The notes beneath the pieces are model-generated. The model worked only from the letters and a program-made list of their open reading frames with translations, did no database searches and was not told the DNA's origin. A program made the position numbers and the translations under genes. Positions 20,166-30,310 of a stretch of 64,000 nucleotides of DNA are shown here, piece by piece. The stretch spans positions 558,001-622,000 of the forward strand of contig CAVVWM010000002.1 of NCBI GenBank assembly GCA_963751955.1, in the 5' to 3' direction. The first letter of the stretch is position 1; every line of letters begins with the position of its first letter. This DNA is from JABDIY01 sp963751955. GTDB lineage: Bacteria; Actinomycetota; Acidimicrobiia; Acidimicrobiales; SZUA-35.

Positions 20166-23100
20166 CTAGGGGCCGGTGAGGTACTCTCTCGCCGTGGAAA
20201 GGGCAGCCTCGAATTCCAGCTCGCTTCCGCTCGACCGGTGGCCCTCAATTTCTGGGCCCGGCAGCCCCGAGGACTCGACGATGGCGCTGTCCAGTTGCGC
20301 TGCCCGTGTGTCGGAAAGTGGGCGCGTCGATCTCGGTCCGCATTTTGCCGGCGGCGCCCAGCAGCGTAAGTGCCAAAGGGTGATTGCCGTCGAGAGATGC
20401 CTGTAACGCAATGTCTTCCAACAGGAACGCCGTCGCCCAACGGTCGCCGTAGTTCAGGTACTGGCGAGCACTCTCGGCGAAGTGGATGCGGGCCTGATCG
20501 GCGTCACCCAGATCGCGGAAGGCGTTCCCGAGGTTGTTGTGGCTCACCGCCACCATCCACGCATCTCCCACCTCGGCGTTGAGTTCCATCGCGACCGTGA
20601 ACAGATCACGAGCCCGTTCGTGGTCGCCGCTCAGCGCCGCAATCGTCCCCAAGTTGGTATTGGAGACTGCGATAGCCCATTTGTCACCCTGTTCGGTTCG
20701 CGCCGCAAGTGCCTCTTCGTGGAACCGATTGGCGCCATCGAGGTCGTCGGAGTACTCGGCTACCACACCCAGGTTTGACAGCAGGCTCGACTCGCCGGCA
20801 AGGTCGTGCAACTCGCGTCGGATCGCGAGGCTTTCCTCATAGCGAACACGGGCGGTGTCGAGGTCACCTCGCTGGGCTGCCAGCGTGCCGGCCAGATGCA
20901 AGACCCGACCCTTGCCGGCTGCTTCGTCGACTCGATCAAAGCCCGACTGAGCCTCGCGCAGGAGAGCATCGGCATCGTCATAACGTCCCTGTTTCCGAGC
21001 GATCTCGGCCAGCGCAGTCGTGGCCCACGCCACACCCTGTTCGTGGCCCAACGACTGGGCCAACGTCCGGGCCTCGGACTGAGCTTCCTCGGCCCGAGTC
21101 CAGTCGCCAACCAACTCGAGAACTTCGCCGAGCGAGATGAGAAACCCAACCCGCTCGTCGGTGTCGATCACCGAGAGGAGCCGCTCCAGGTACTCGATGG
21201 CTGCGGTGTTGGCGTAGGAGGCCCGAGCCGCCTCGGCAGCACGCTTCTGATATTCGGTCTTCTTTTCCAGGTTCTCGCTGAACCAGTAGTGATACGCAAG
21301 TCGATCTACATCAGCAGTTCCGCCGTCGAGACTGCGAGCTTCGATGTACTCCACCGATAGCTTCGTGCAACTCCGTGCGAATTCGAAACGGGATGCTCTC
21401 ATATGCAACGTCACGTGTGACGGCATGGCGGAACATCCACCAGTCCTCAGAGGCGTCGTCGCGGGCGATCAGTTCGGCTGCACCCAATGCCTCGAGGAAG
21501 CCGACCACCGAGGTGGCGTTGCCAAGTTCGGGGTACACGCTGGGAAGTGTCGAGCCCTCGAACTCACCGCCAACGACCGAGCCGACCTTGAGAGCATGAC
21601 GGGGCTGAGCGTCGAGTGCATCGACCCGCTGGAGCACGATCGCCTGCAAAGACTCGGGCACGTCGAGATCACGAACCGATCGTGAATCGGAGACATCCAC
21701 ACCGTTCCGGTGCAGGAAGGTGATCAGTTCCTCGATGAAGAACGGGTTGCCATCACTTCGCTGGATGATGAGGTCGATCACGGCGTCGGCCGGTTCGACC
21801 TCTGCACCGAACTGTTGGTCGAGTTTGGCGGCGATCGCCTCGCGCATCTCCTCCTCGGTGAGTTCTTCGAGTTTCATCTCTTCGTACGTAGGCAGAGCGA
21901 GCAGTCGTTCACGGGTCGCCGGTTGGATTTCGTCCCGATAGGCAACCACAAAGAGAACCCGGCGGCCGCGGGTGTCCCTGGCCAGGACTTCCAATAGGTC
22001 GACGGAGGCTTCGTCGATCCAGTGACAGTCTTCCAACACGATGACAATCGGTGTCGTCGCGGCCATCGCCTGCAGCACCGAACTCAGGAGGCTCTCAAGC
22101 GAAGTCTTCCGCAGTTTCGGATCGAACGACGCAGTGACCGAGGTGTCGGGCAGATCGATCCCCAGAACAGCACCGAGCAGTGGCGCCCGAAGCCGAAGGG
22201 CGGGGTCCACAGCTACGAGACGTTCGGTGATCGCTCCCAGATCGGTTTCGCCCTCGACATCGAGCAACGATCGCCACACATCGCGCCAGACCAAGTAGCT
22301 GGTTGTCGTTCCGATCGATTCGGCTTCGCCAAATGCCAGGTTCGTGCCGCCGGCTCGGATGGTGTCCACCACCTCGGCGACCAGACGTGATTTTCCGATC
22401 CCCGGTTCGGCGGTGATACCCAGGACACTGCGGGTGCCGGCGGAGGCATCCGCCAAGCGGGAGTTGATCTTGTTGAGCTCAGCGCGACGGCCCACCAAAG
22501 GCAGCGGGAAGCGGGCAAAGGTCTTGCGGGCCTCAGCGTTCACACCCTCGAGCTCGCATGCATCGACGGTATGCGACTTTCCTTTGAGGGTCAGAGGCTC
22601 CGAAGGTCGCCACAAGAACCGGCTACCAGAGGCATCGGCTACTTCCTGGGTTACGAGAATCCCGCCCGGCTCAGCCTTTGACATGAGGCGGGCGGCCAGG
22701 TTCACCGGATCACCGAGACAGGCAAAGGTGCGGCGGAACGGATGTCCGCAGGTGCCGCTGAGAACACGACCTCGAGAGATCCCAATCTGGGGATCGGTGA
22801 TCTCGGTTCCAGTGACGACGTTGCGAACCTCGATCGCCGCTCTGATCGCTCGCCGGGCATCATTCTCATGGGCGATCGGGCTGCCGAACACGCCATAGAG
22901 GTAGGCGCCCTTGTCGCCAAGCGTCAGCTGGAGGAGGTTGCCGCCATACCCGTCGAGCACTTTCTGAACAGCTAGCACGAACCGTTTCAGCTTGATCGGC
23001 GCCTCAGGGTCGTCGTCGAAGTCGATACCGCCGAAGCGAATGAAGATCGGGAACACGGTGCGCAATTCGGCGAACATCGCCCCGGTGCCAATCGACAGGC

Positions 23101-23839
23101 GTTCATACACGGTTGGCAACAGCCATTCTCTGGCAACTTCTTCGGGCAGATCCTCCAACCGGTCGGGCGGTTCTCCTGGAACAGCCGGGTCGGTCAGCGT
23201 CTCGAGGACCCCATACACCGCGCCGTCCAGCTCCCGAGTTGATGAAAGCAACGCGCTCGAACCGAGTGCCTCAACGCACGAATGATCCAGAATGACATCA
23301 CCCTTCTCGGCGACCTGCTCGGCGGATGCAAGATCATCGATGAGCGAGCCGGCCAGTACCTCGATTTTCTGGAGGCGCGGATCACCAACCACGAATCGGC
23401 GAGCGGAGCCAACGGCCGCAGCGACCTTCAACGAAAGGTCCACAATGTTGTCGGGACCGATCTCAACCGTCCCGATCTCCGCCATCGTCTCCTGCATCAG
23501 CAATGCGCATGAAGCAGCCCGCCGACCATCATCACCGTCGAGCCAGCACGTGATGGCATCACCGCTGAAGTAGATGACCTCCCCGCCAAATCGATGAAGA
23601 TCTTCGATGAGGGCTGCCAGGATCCGATTCAGGTTGGCAACCAGTTCCTCGGCTCCACGTTGTGGGCCCAGAGCCGTCGCCAGGCCTTCGGTAAGAGGGG
23701 TGAAGCCGGAGATGTCGGCGAAGAGACCTGCGCCAGTGACGGTGTCGGCGATGTCGCGACCTTCCGAAAGTGCCAGTCGGCGCGCTTCGGCGATGTAGCT
23801 CCGAGGGTCGTCTACAACCTGTCCATTGGGAAGAGCCAC
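20166..23839 (-). CDS. Class III nucleotidyl cyclase / AAA ATPase / TPR regulatory protein, two apparent frameshifts
   Basis: About 1,220 residues. The GTG start at 23839 gives ALPNGQVVDD; the frame is open to 23890. Two cyclase homology domains follow. The first has FADISGFTPLTE and FSGDAITCW with both metal Asp. The second is more diverged but keeps FACLGDPVNLAARL. A STAND-like ATPase comes next: Walker A AEPGIGKSRL, Walker B VIVLEDCHWIDEASVDLLE. TPR helices run from 21.3 to 20.4 kb (SNLGVVAEYSDDLDGA, NNLGNAFRDLGD). One shift near 21,350 joins ELHEAI to YIEARSLDGG. A second near 20,320 restores the end TRAAQLDSAIVESSG to the stop at 20166. It probably makes cAMP in response to a partner sensed by the TPRs; three CNB-type proteins lie nearby. 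Confidence 0.88.
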
Positions 23840-23949
23840 GCCCCATCCTGTTCTACACTCACACGGCCTGCGGATCGCAGGTGCACCCACTATCGCTCAA
23901 GACCAAGGGTAGTGCTGCTTGATTAGGACTTCCCTGTGCCGATCAAAGC

Positions 23950-23955
23950 TATGAT
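23950..23955 (+). promoter_or_regulatory. Possible -10 element of the MBL-fold gene
   Basis: TATGAT matches the bacterial -10 consensus in five of six positions and lies 27 bases before the TTG start of the MBL gene, in the gap divergent from the cyclase gene. No good -35 was found at 16-18 bp spacing, so the call is weak. Confidence 0.25.
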
Positions 23956-23981
23956 CGCCCCTGGTCGTCGAAGGAGTTCGC

Positions 23982-24824
23982 TTGCAGGTCTATCTACTGG
24001 GCACCAGGGGTTCCATACCGTCTGGGGGCGCAGAGTTCACCCGCTATGGCGGCAACACCTCGTGTGTCGCCATCAGCGCAGACGGCGAGGTACCTTCCCT
24101 GATCCTCGACGCCGGCTCGGGGCTTGCCGCCGCGGGGTGGGCCATCGGCGATGCTCCATTTCGAGGATCGATCCTGCTCAGCCACGTGCATTGGGACCAC
24201 GTGCTCGGACTTCCGTTCTTCAGAGAGGGCGACAGACCTGGAAGCGAAGTGGAGCTGCTAATTCCCCAGCAACACGACGATGCCGAAGACGTGCTGCAAC
24301 GCTTCTTCTCGCCTCCACTATTCCCGATCGACATCAATGGTCTTCGGGGCAACTGGAAGAGCCGGCTGGTCGTGCCCGGCGAGTACACCATTCAGAACTT
24401 CGAGGTGACGATTCGAGATGTTCCCCACAAGGGCGGCCGCACGTTCGGGTTTCGGATATCCGATGGAACCAATTCGCTCGCCTATATTCCCGATCACAGC
24501 CCAACCACCCTCGGGCCTGGTCCCCATGGCGACGGCGCACATCATGAAGCGGCCCTGGAGCTAGCGGCAAACGTAGATCTACTGATTCACGATTCTCAGT
24601 ACACACCCGAGGAATTCGTCGAACGATTCGACTGGGGTCACTGCAAGTTCTCATACCCCATCGGACTGGCCGACGCAGCCGGGGCGAAACAAACCGTGTT
24701 GTTCCACCACGACCCCTTTCGTACCGACGCCGAAATCGATGCGCTGCAAGACTCGGTGGGCCGACCCGATGTCAGCTTCGCTATCGAGGGTTCGGTGATC
24801 AGCCTGGGCTCCCCTCAGGCGTGA
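23982..24824 (+). CDS. MBL-fold metallo-hydrolase
   Basis: A 280-residue cytoplasmic beta-lactamase-fold hydrolase. TTG at 23982 is used because a GAAGGAG site lies about 6 bases upstream and the product begins at the first strand (QVYLLGTRGSIP). Metal ligands are the HVHWDH motif (about residues 66-71), Asp in LAYIPDHSP and HDSQYTPEEF, and His in VLFHHDPF. The TRGSIP-N-terminus and GGNTSC motif resemble the cAMP-phosphodiesterase-like/PqsE-like MBL subgroup, which is notable beside a cyclase gene, but substrate is not proven. Its stop overlaps the start region of the SulP gene. Confidence 0.85.
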   Translation: MQVYLLGTRGSIPSGGAEFTRYGGNTSCVAISADGEVPSLILDAGSGLAAAGWAIGDAPFRGSILLSHVHWDHVLGLPFFREGDRPGSEVELLIPQQHDDAEDVLQRFFSPPLFPIDINGLRGNWKSRLVVPGEYTIQNFEVTIRDVPHKGGRTFGFRISDGTNSLAYIPDHSPTTLGPGPHGDGAHHEAALELAANVDLLIHDSQYTPEEFVERFDWGHCKFSYPIGLADAAGAKQTVLFHHDPFRTDAEIDALQDSVGRPDVSFAIEGSVISLGSPQA

Positions 24825-24826
24825 CC

Positions 24827-27018
24827 ATGTCCTCAGTGGTACGAACCGGGGCGTTGGAAGTACTCCACGACTTCTCGCCCAGACGGGTCGGGGCCACAAC
24901 CGCATACGGCGTCATCTTCGGTGTCACGAACATCACTTCGGTGATCTCAATGATGGCGCTCGTCTTCCGAGGCGACCTCGCCTATGCCCTGCCGCTCGGC
25001 ATCGGAATCGGGCTCTTCTCATCCATGATCGAACGGTGTCGTCAACGCCATCGGGTCCAGCTTCTCGGGCACCGTCGTGGCGGTGCAGGACACCACCGCC
25101 ATCGCCGGAGTCGCAGCCGCAGCGATCGCCATCGAGGTCACCGGCCAACGACAGATCCCAACGGTGGTCGCTCTTTTGGTTTCGTCGTCGATCCTCACGT
25201 CGATCGTGCTCCTGATCGCTGGTCACTTCCGACTGGGGAGTCTTGTTCGGTATCTACCGAATCCCGTGATCGGCGGATTCCAGGTAGCGACCGGGGTGCT
25301 CTTCCTCCTGGGCGCACTGGGTATTCTCGTACCCGACGGACTGTCGGAGGCCCAAGAGATCGACGCAATCGTGTCGTGGTTGCCCGCCGTTGGTCTTGGG
25401 ATCGTCCTGTATGCCCTCACTCGCGCCGAGCGAAGCCGTCCGATCATCCCCTGGCTCATCGTTCGGCGCTGCGCGCTCGTTCACGCTGGCTTCTGGGCCA
25501 ACGGAACAGGGATCGCCGAAGCCCGCCGGAGGGGCTGGCTGTTCGGCGGTCTACGACGGGGCTTCGGCCTGGGATCTCGACACCGTGCTGATCGTGCAGG
25601 ACGCCGATTGGGGAGCGGTGCTCTCCCAGGCCGGTGCCATCATCACCATCGCAGTCCTTGCTCCGCTGGGTCTTCTGATCCGCAGCCATTCACTCGATGC
25701 CGCCAGCGGCTCCGATATCGATGTCGATAAAGAACTCAAGGTGACCGGGATTTCGAACATCGCCGCCTTGCCCGCCGCAGGGCCGCCGGCCTACATCTAC
25801 TTCGCTACCAGCCTGCTGCTACGCAGGCTGGGCGGTCCCCGCCGGGGCGCGGCACTGCTCTCGGTGCTTCTGATCGGAGCGGCCTTGTTCGCCGGGTCCA
25901 CAATCCTGACCATCGTCCCCGCCCCGGTCGTTGGCGCCGTGCTGATAAGTCAGGCGTTGGGATTCCTGGTGGTTTGGTTGTGGGATGCACGATCGCGACT
26001 GGACCGGATCGAGTATCTCCTCGTCGCCGGAAGCGGGGTTGCCGTTCTCCTGTTCGGCTTCCTCAACGCCATTGCATTGGGAACCATCGCAGCGATTGCA
26101 CTCTTTGTGTTCCGCTACAGCCGAATCAGCGCGATCCGCCACTCGTACACGCTTAGGGTCTTCCGGAGCGCCACCGAACGGTCGCCCGCCGAGGCCGAAG
26201 TCTTGGAGCGCCACGGCCACCGAGGAATGGTGCTCGAACTTCACGGCTACCTTTTCTTCGGAACCGCTCATGACGTGTTCACCGATCCTCGGATCCTGAA
26301 TCACATCGAGTCGCTGGATGTTGTTGTGTTCGATCTCACCGAAGTGACCGGGCTAGATTCATCGGCGTCGGCTTCGCTTGGCAAACTCGCTCGACTAGCT
26401 GAGCAAAACAACATCGCGATCGCACTAGCCGGGCCGTCCGACCGGATCGACGATCTCATAGCCCAAGCCGATCCGGTGGGGATACAGGCGATCCGTCGAT
26501 TCGATTCACTCGATGCTGCGGTGCATTGGTGTGAGGAACAGATCCTCGATGCACACCTTGTCTCCCAAACGCACGGACAGACGATCGAAAGCCTGCTCAC
26601 CGAGGTGACCGGTTCGTCGGACCGCGGCGTTGAAATAGCCGCTGCATTCAATCGCCAAAGTTTTCCCGCCGGCACGACGATCATCGAGCAAGGTCAGCCC
26701 GCCCCCGGGTTCTTCTTCTTGGAGTCCGGCTCTCTCATCGCTCAGCTCGCTTCGGTCAACGGCGACAGCCCCCGGCGGCTTCGGACAATGCTTCCCGCCA
26801 CCGTTCTGGGTGAAATCAGCCTGTACCGAGGTGGCAACGCCACAGCCCAGGTGATCGCGGCCACAGACGTCACGCTGCTGCATATGTCGGCCCAGCAACT
26901 CGAGCGGCTCGAGGGATCGGACCCGGCCGCGGCCTCGGTGATCCATCGCTTGGCGGCCAGAACGTTGGCCGGACGGGTGATCCACGCCGAGCGAGCGCTG
27001 AGGACCCTACGAGACTGA
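24827..27018 (+). CDS. SulP-family anion transporter with STAS and CNB-like domains, two apparent frameshifts
   Basis: About 730 residues. Translation may begin at ATG 24827 or GTG 24821, the latter overlapping the MBL stop. The first segment (VGATTAYGVIFGVTNIT) belongs to the SulP membrane core. Frames change near 25,033 (to GVVNAIGSSFSGTVVAVQDT) and near 25,550 (to ASAWDLDTVLIVQDADW), after which the frame is open to the stop. The core has 10-12 helices. A STAS domain follows at 26.2-26.5 kb (LDVVVFDLTEVTGLDSSAS, with the conserved DSSA). The C-terminal CNB-like domain at 26.65-26.95 kb has LGEISLYRGGNATAQV, in which the usual cassette Arg is missing, so nucleotide binding is doubtful. It probably moves sulfate, bicarbonate or a carboxylate. 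Confidence 0.85.
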
Positions 27019-27061
27019 ACCGGGCAGAGGGCCTCAGGGGTGTTCGAAGATCTCATCGAGC

Positions 27062-27152
27062 GCGAATAGGTCGACCGTCTCCACCAAGGCCGTACCGAGG
27101 TCGACGGTGTGCCGGGGTGCGTCGGAGTTGTGGCTGGGGTGGGCTGCGCTCC
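27062..27152 (+). pseudogene. Degraded aroQ fragment
   Basis: The stretch resembles two separated parts of aroQ joined together. The first 50 bases match 8943-8993 and encode VDRLHQGRTEVDGV; native aroQ has VDRLHQARTEVDGV. The rest matches about 9136-9170 and encodes CVGVVAGVG; native aroQ has CVGVVAGFG. The roughly 140 bp between them in aroQ are absent, and a stop codon precedes the fragment. It cannot be functional. It sits directly after the SulP gene and before the 3' end of the WS/DGAT gene. Confidence 0.65.
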
Positions 27153-27190
27153 GTCACCTTGGCTGAGCGGCCGCCCGTCGTCGACATTGC

Positions 27191-28801
27191 TCAGGGGACC
27201 GCGACCGACAGGCGGTGGAACGCCGCCGCGAAGCCGTCCACGATCTGCCCGTGGTCTGGCACCAGGTCAGCGTCGCAGGCGATCCCGACGAACACCTTGC
27301 CGTCATAGCTGTAGATCGTGAACGACATCGGCTGGTCGCCTGCTAGCGGTGCCCAGCCGACCATCCCCTCGACCTGCCGCCCGGCGAGGTAGACAGGGAT
27401 CGGCGGGCCGGGCACGTTGGTGAGTACGCCGATCGCTCGGTTGGCGAGCAGGTCGACGGTCGCCCGGTACAGCGTGTCGTTGAACCCAGAGATCAGTTCT
27501 TGCAGCCGGAACGTGAGCGCCGCTTCGTGGCCGTGCTTGATCCGCCCCATCCGATGCTTGACGATGTCCAGCACAGCGAGTGGATCGGCGGTCCCGGTCG
27601 GCAGCTCGAGCTGCACAAGCGCGAAGCTGTTGCCCAGCTCCTCGGGCAACGTGAGGTCGAGTGGCTTGAGGTTTACCGGGATCATCCAGTTGACCGACGT
27701 GCAGCTCGCATTGTGGGCGCTGAGGTACGTGTGCAGCGTTCCAGCGACGCACGTGACGAGCACGTCGTTGACGGTCGCATCATGGGCGCGCGCCACGTCC
27801 TTCACCGACGCCAGTGGCAACGGCTCCGACCACGCCACCGCCTTTTGAGTCCCGACCGATCCGGTCCAGATCGTGGGATCGTTGCGCGTGCCGAGCAATA
27901 GCTTGCGGGCGTAGTCGATGTCGCCCGGGCTCGAGGAGAGCAGGTCGACGAGCGGCCCATCGCCGGGCAACCTCGGCCGCATCGCGTGTCGCAGCCGGGC
28001 GGCTGTCGACTCGGCGGCAGCAGCCGCGGCCTCTGCCGCGCCGTGAGCGACGCCCACCGGATTGGTGAGCGAGCTCGCCGACCGCCCGAGCGACTGACCC
28101 GCGGCACTCGTCATCTCGCCAACCACCTCCCCGACCGCATCGAGACCGGCCCGGGCGGTGCCGACCGGATCCGTGATCGTGTGTCCGACCGTGTTCCCCA
28201 GTTCGCTGGTCAGATCGACCAGCTCGTTCGCGACGGCCCCGATCTCGTCACGCACGCGTGTGGACAGCGGCCGAGCCGACTCCGTTTCTCGGGCAGCATT
28301 GCTCTTCACAGGCGGAGCCAAGATCGCCTGGCCGTCCGAGCTGGCATCGAACAGGCTCATGGCGAGCTGGACCATGCGGATGCCGTCAGCGATCGCGTGG
28401 TGGGTGCGGATGAGTACGGCACTACCGCCCTTGAAGCCGTCGATACAGAACATCACCCAGAGTGGACGTGAGCGATCGAGCGCGACGGTGCGCTGCGACC
28501 CGACGAAGTCCTGAAGTTCGGCGTCGCCCCCCGGTTTCGGCAGGCGGATGTTGGTGAGGTGCGACTGGAACCCGTCGGAGGGGTGCTCCTCCCAGCACCA
28601 AGTATCGCCGTGAACGGCCACGCTTCGGAACACGCTGTAGCGATCCCACAAACGCTCCTTTGCAACTGCGGCGAAGCGGTCCCAGTCGATCTGTTCGGTG
28701 GTCCACACCAGGGCGTCGACAACCATGAGGTTGGACGGTCGGTCCATCTCCAGCCACAGCGCATCCTGCACGCCCATCTGATGCCGGTGTCGGTCGCTCA
28801 T
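27191..28801 (-). CDS. Wax ester synthase / diacylglycerol acyltransferase (WS/DGAT)
   Basis: A 536-residue acyltransferase that esterifies fatty alcohols or diacylglycerol with acyl-CoA for storage lipid. The ATG at 28801 gives the family N-terminus (HQMGVQDALWLEMD). The catalytic HHxxxDG motif reads THHAIADG near residue 140. Further family marks are ARAHDATVNDVLV, NVPGPPIPVYLAGR and the C-terminal MSFTIYSYDGKVFVGI. A Gly/Ala-rich insertion lies at about 200-290. It is the second gene after DUF2505 with a 22-bp gap. The pair lies between two degenerate sequence copies, which points to insertion or rearrangement. Confidence 0.92.
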   Translation of the reverse strand: MSDRHRHQMGVQDALWLEMDRPSNLMVVDALVWTTEQIDWDRFAAVAKERLWDRYSVFRSVAVHGDTWCWEEHPSDGFQSHLTNIRLPKPGGDAELQDFVGSQRTVALDRSRPLWVMFCIDGFKGGSAVLIRTHHAIADGIRMVQLAMSLFDASSDGQAILAPPVKSNAARETESARPLSTRVRDEIGAVANELVDLTSELGNTVGHTITDPVGTARAGLDAVGEVVGEMTSAAGQSLGRSASSLTNPVGVAHGAAEAAAAAAESTAARLRHAMRPRLPGDGPLVDLLSSSPGDIDYARKLLLGTRNDPTIWTGSVGTQKAVAWSEPLPLASVKDVARAHDATVNDVLVTCVAGTLHTYLSAHNASCTSVNWMIPVNLKPLDLTLPEELGNSFALVQLELPTGTADPLAVLDIVKHRMGRIKHGHEAALTFRLQELISGFNDTLYRATVDLLANRAIGVLTNVPGPPIPVYLAGRQVEGMVGWAPLAGDQPMSFTIYSYDGKVFVGIACDADLVPDHGQIVDGFAAAFHRLSVAVP

Positions 28802-28823
28802 CAGCAGCCTCGTTCCGCCCGCT

Positions 28824-29339
28824 CTACCGTTGCCGGTTGTTCGGGCGTGTGGCCAGGTACTCGTCGTTGAACTTCTCCTCGGCGGCCAGCGTGCGCTGTA
28901 CGTCGCCGGCGACGAAGCCGGCGAGCTTGCCACCAACGATCGGTACCGACGAGGTGACCTCACCGTCGATGTCGACCACGGTCGTGCGCTTGGGTCCCGG
29001 CGTGATCCGCTGCACGCCGCCGGCTGCGACCGGCACGCCCGCAGCGTCCACCTCCCAGGTACCGGCGCGAGCGCGGTCATGGTCGGGAGCGTCCCACTGA
29101 TCGCGCTGTTCGACGGTGTTCATCGGTGACAGGAACCGCTTGGCGAACCCGGGGACCTCCATCGGCACGCTGCGTCGAGATCCGACCGTCACTACGCCGG
29201 CATCGACGCGGTGCTCGGTGATCCGGACATCCCGATGCCCGAGCGCTTCGTACTTGGCGGTCAACACATCTGGGTCGGTCATCATCTCGAACACCACCTC
29301 CGGTGGCGCTGCGTACGCGTGCGACGAACTCACCTTCAT
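28824..29339 (-). CDS. DUF2505 domain protein (SRPBCC/START-like fold)
   Basis: A 171-residue protein starting at ATG 29339 (MKVSSSHAYAAPPEVVFEMM). The pattern of an N-terminal strand, a PPEVVFEMMTD helix, and the later GKLAGFVAGDVQRTLAAEEKFNDEYL helix fits DUF2505, a START-like ligand-binding family common in actinobacteria. The binding partner is unknown; co-transcription with WS/DGAT hints at a hydrophobic ligand. Confidence 0.82.
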   Translation of the reverse strand: MKVSSSHAYAAPPEVVFEMMTDPDVLTAKYEALGHRDVRITEHRVDAGVVTVGSRRSVPMEVPGFAKRFLSPMNTVEQRDQWDAPDHDRARAGTWEVDAAGVPVAAGGVQRITPGPKRTTVVDIDGEVTSSVPIVGGKLAGFVAGDVQRTLAAEEKFNDEYLATRPNNRQR

Positions 29340-29403
29340 GCCCCCATCATCCACGGCCTCAGCGGCGACCGTAGAGTCCAAAGTCGCTTCGTGGCCCGGA
29401 CAA

Positions 29404-29471
29404 TGCCGGCCAGAACGTTGGTTGGACGGGTGATCCATGCCTCACGGGCGCTTAGAACTCTGAGGGACTGA
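29404..29471 (+). repeat. Degenerate copy of the SulP gene 3' end
   Basis: This stretch matches 26952-27018, the last codons and stop of the SulP gene, over about 67 bp with roughly four-fifths of the bases the same. Both encode ARTL-GRVIHA-RALRTLRD followed by TGA. The upstream part of the gene is not present here. It lies just upstream of the DUF2505 start and so bounds the DUF2505-WS/DGAT segment on the right. Confidence 0.75.
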
Positions 29472-29476
29472 CCGAC

Positions 29477-30310
29477 TCAAGCCCCTATCGACTGGGAGTC
29501 CAGCCAGGTCAGAAGTTCGGCTGCTTGCGGGGCTGGCACGCCTCGATGGGTGGCGTGTTCCGGTGACGATTCCTCGATCCAGCGACGGAGTTCGAAACCA
29601 CGATGGCGGGCGAATTCTTCAACGGTGCAGTGTTGGATCCTTATCGTGAAGACACACCAGCCGGTGGCAGGTAACAAGCGGAGTGTCTGCCGTTCACTTC
29701 GCACGAAGAGCTGTTGGCCGCATCGATCGGAGTGAACCAGCGGGTCACCCTCCTCGGGCCTGTCCGGTTGGAACAGGGCACCGTCGGGATGCAGGAACCA
29801 ATTCCGCCGAAGAACGATCCGATCTGCCAAGCCATCGATCAGTTTCGTCACGCCCGAGTCCAGTGCGGTGGCGTAGCCGGGCACAGGCTCGTGCACTGCG
29901 CCGAGGGGACGGTCGAGCTTGTCGGCCAACCTCCAACGAGATGGAAAGCACAGCACAGCAGCACGCAGAATCCAGCCCTCATCGGTCCGTTCCAGCAGAC
30001 AGAAATCTTCCTGGATCGAGGCGCCGAGGCGACTCAATGGGGTTGTGCCACCAGCAAGTTCGACCCCGGTGGCCAGCACCAGCTGCTCGAGCTCCTGGGC
30101 TGGTACCGATGCCGACGCAGGCTCGGCCAGAACCTCTTCGGGCTTGGTTTCCATCAGCTCGCTCCTGAGAGCCAGTTCCTCAGGTGCCTTGTTGTCGGCC
30201 ACCAGCCATTGACGATCCCCAAGAGCTCGGGTCCCCATCCGCAGCCAAGGCGATTTGGGGTCGAGATCGAGCGCTCCGAACCAGGAGGGCATGACATCAG
30301 GTGGGTTCAT
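29477..30310 (-). CDS. DUF3445 protein (haem-dependent oxidative N-demethylase alpha-like)
   Basis: A 277-residue protein of the DUF3445 family, whose characterised member is the alpha subunit of haem-dependent oxidative N-demethylase. Conserved blocks are IQEDFCLLERTDEGW, AAVLCFPSRWRLADKLDRPL, VHEPVPGYA and LRRNWFLHPDG. The C-terminus has RSERQTLRLLPATG and FTIRIQ. No beta/gamma subunits are nearby, so it may act alone. Its ATG overlaps the stop of the DUF3817 gene upstream (4 bp), suggesting translational coupling. Confidence 0.8.
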   Translation of the reverse strand: MNPPDVMPSWFGALDLDPKSPWLRMGTRALGDRQWLVADNKAPEELALRSELMETKPEEVLAEPASASVPAQELEQLVLATGVELAGGTTPLSRLGASIQEDFCLLERTDEGWILRAAVLCFPSRWRLADKLDRPLGAVHEPVPGYATALDSGVTKLIDGLADRIVLRRNWFLHPDGALFQPDRPEEGDPLVHSDRCGQQLFVRSERQTLRLLPATGWCVFTIRIQHCTVEEFARHRGFELRRWIEESSPEHATHRGVPAPQAAELLTWLDSQSIGA

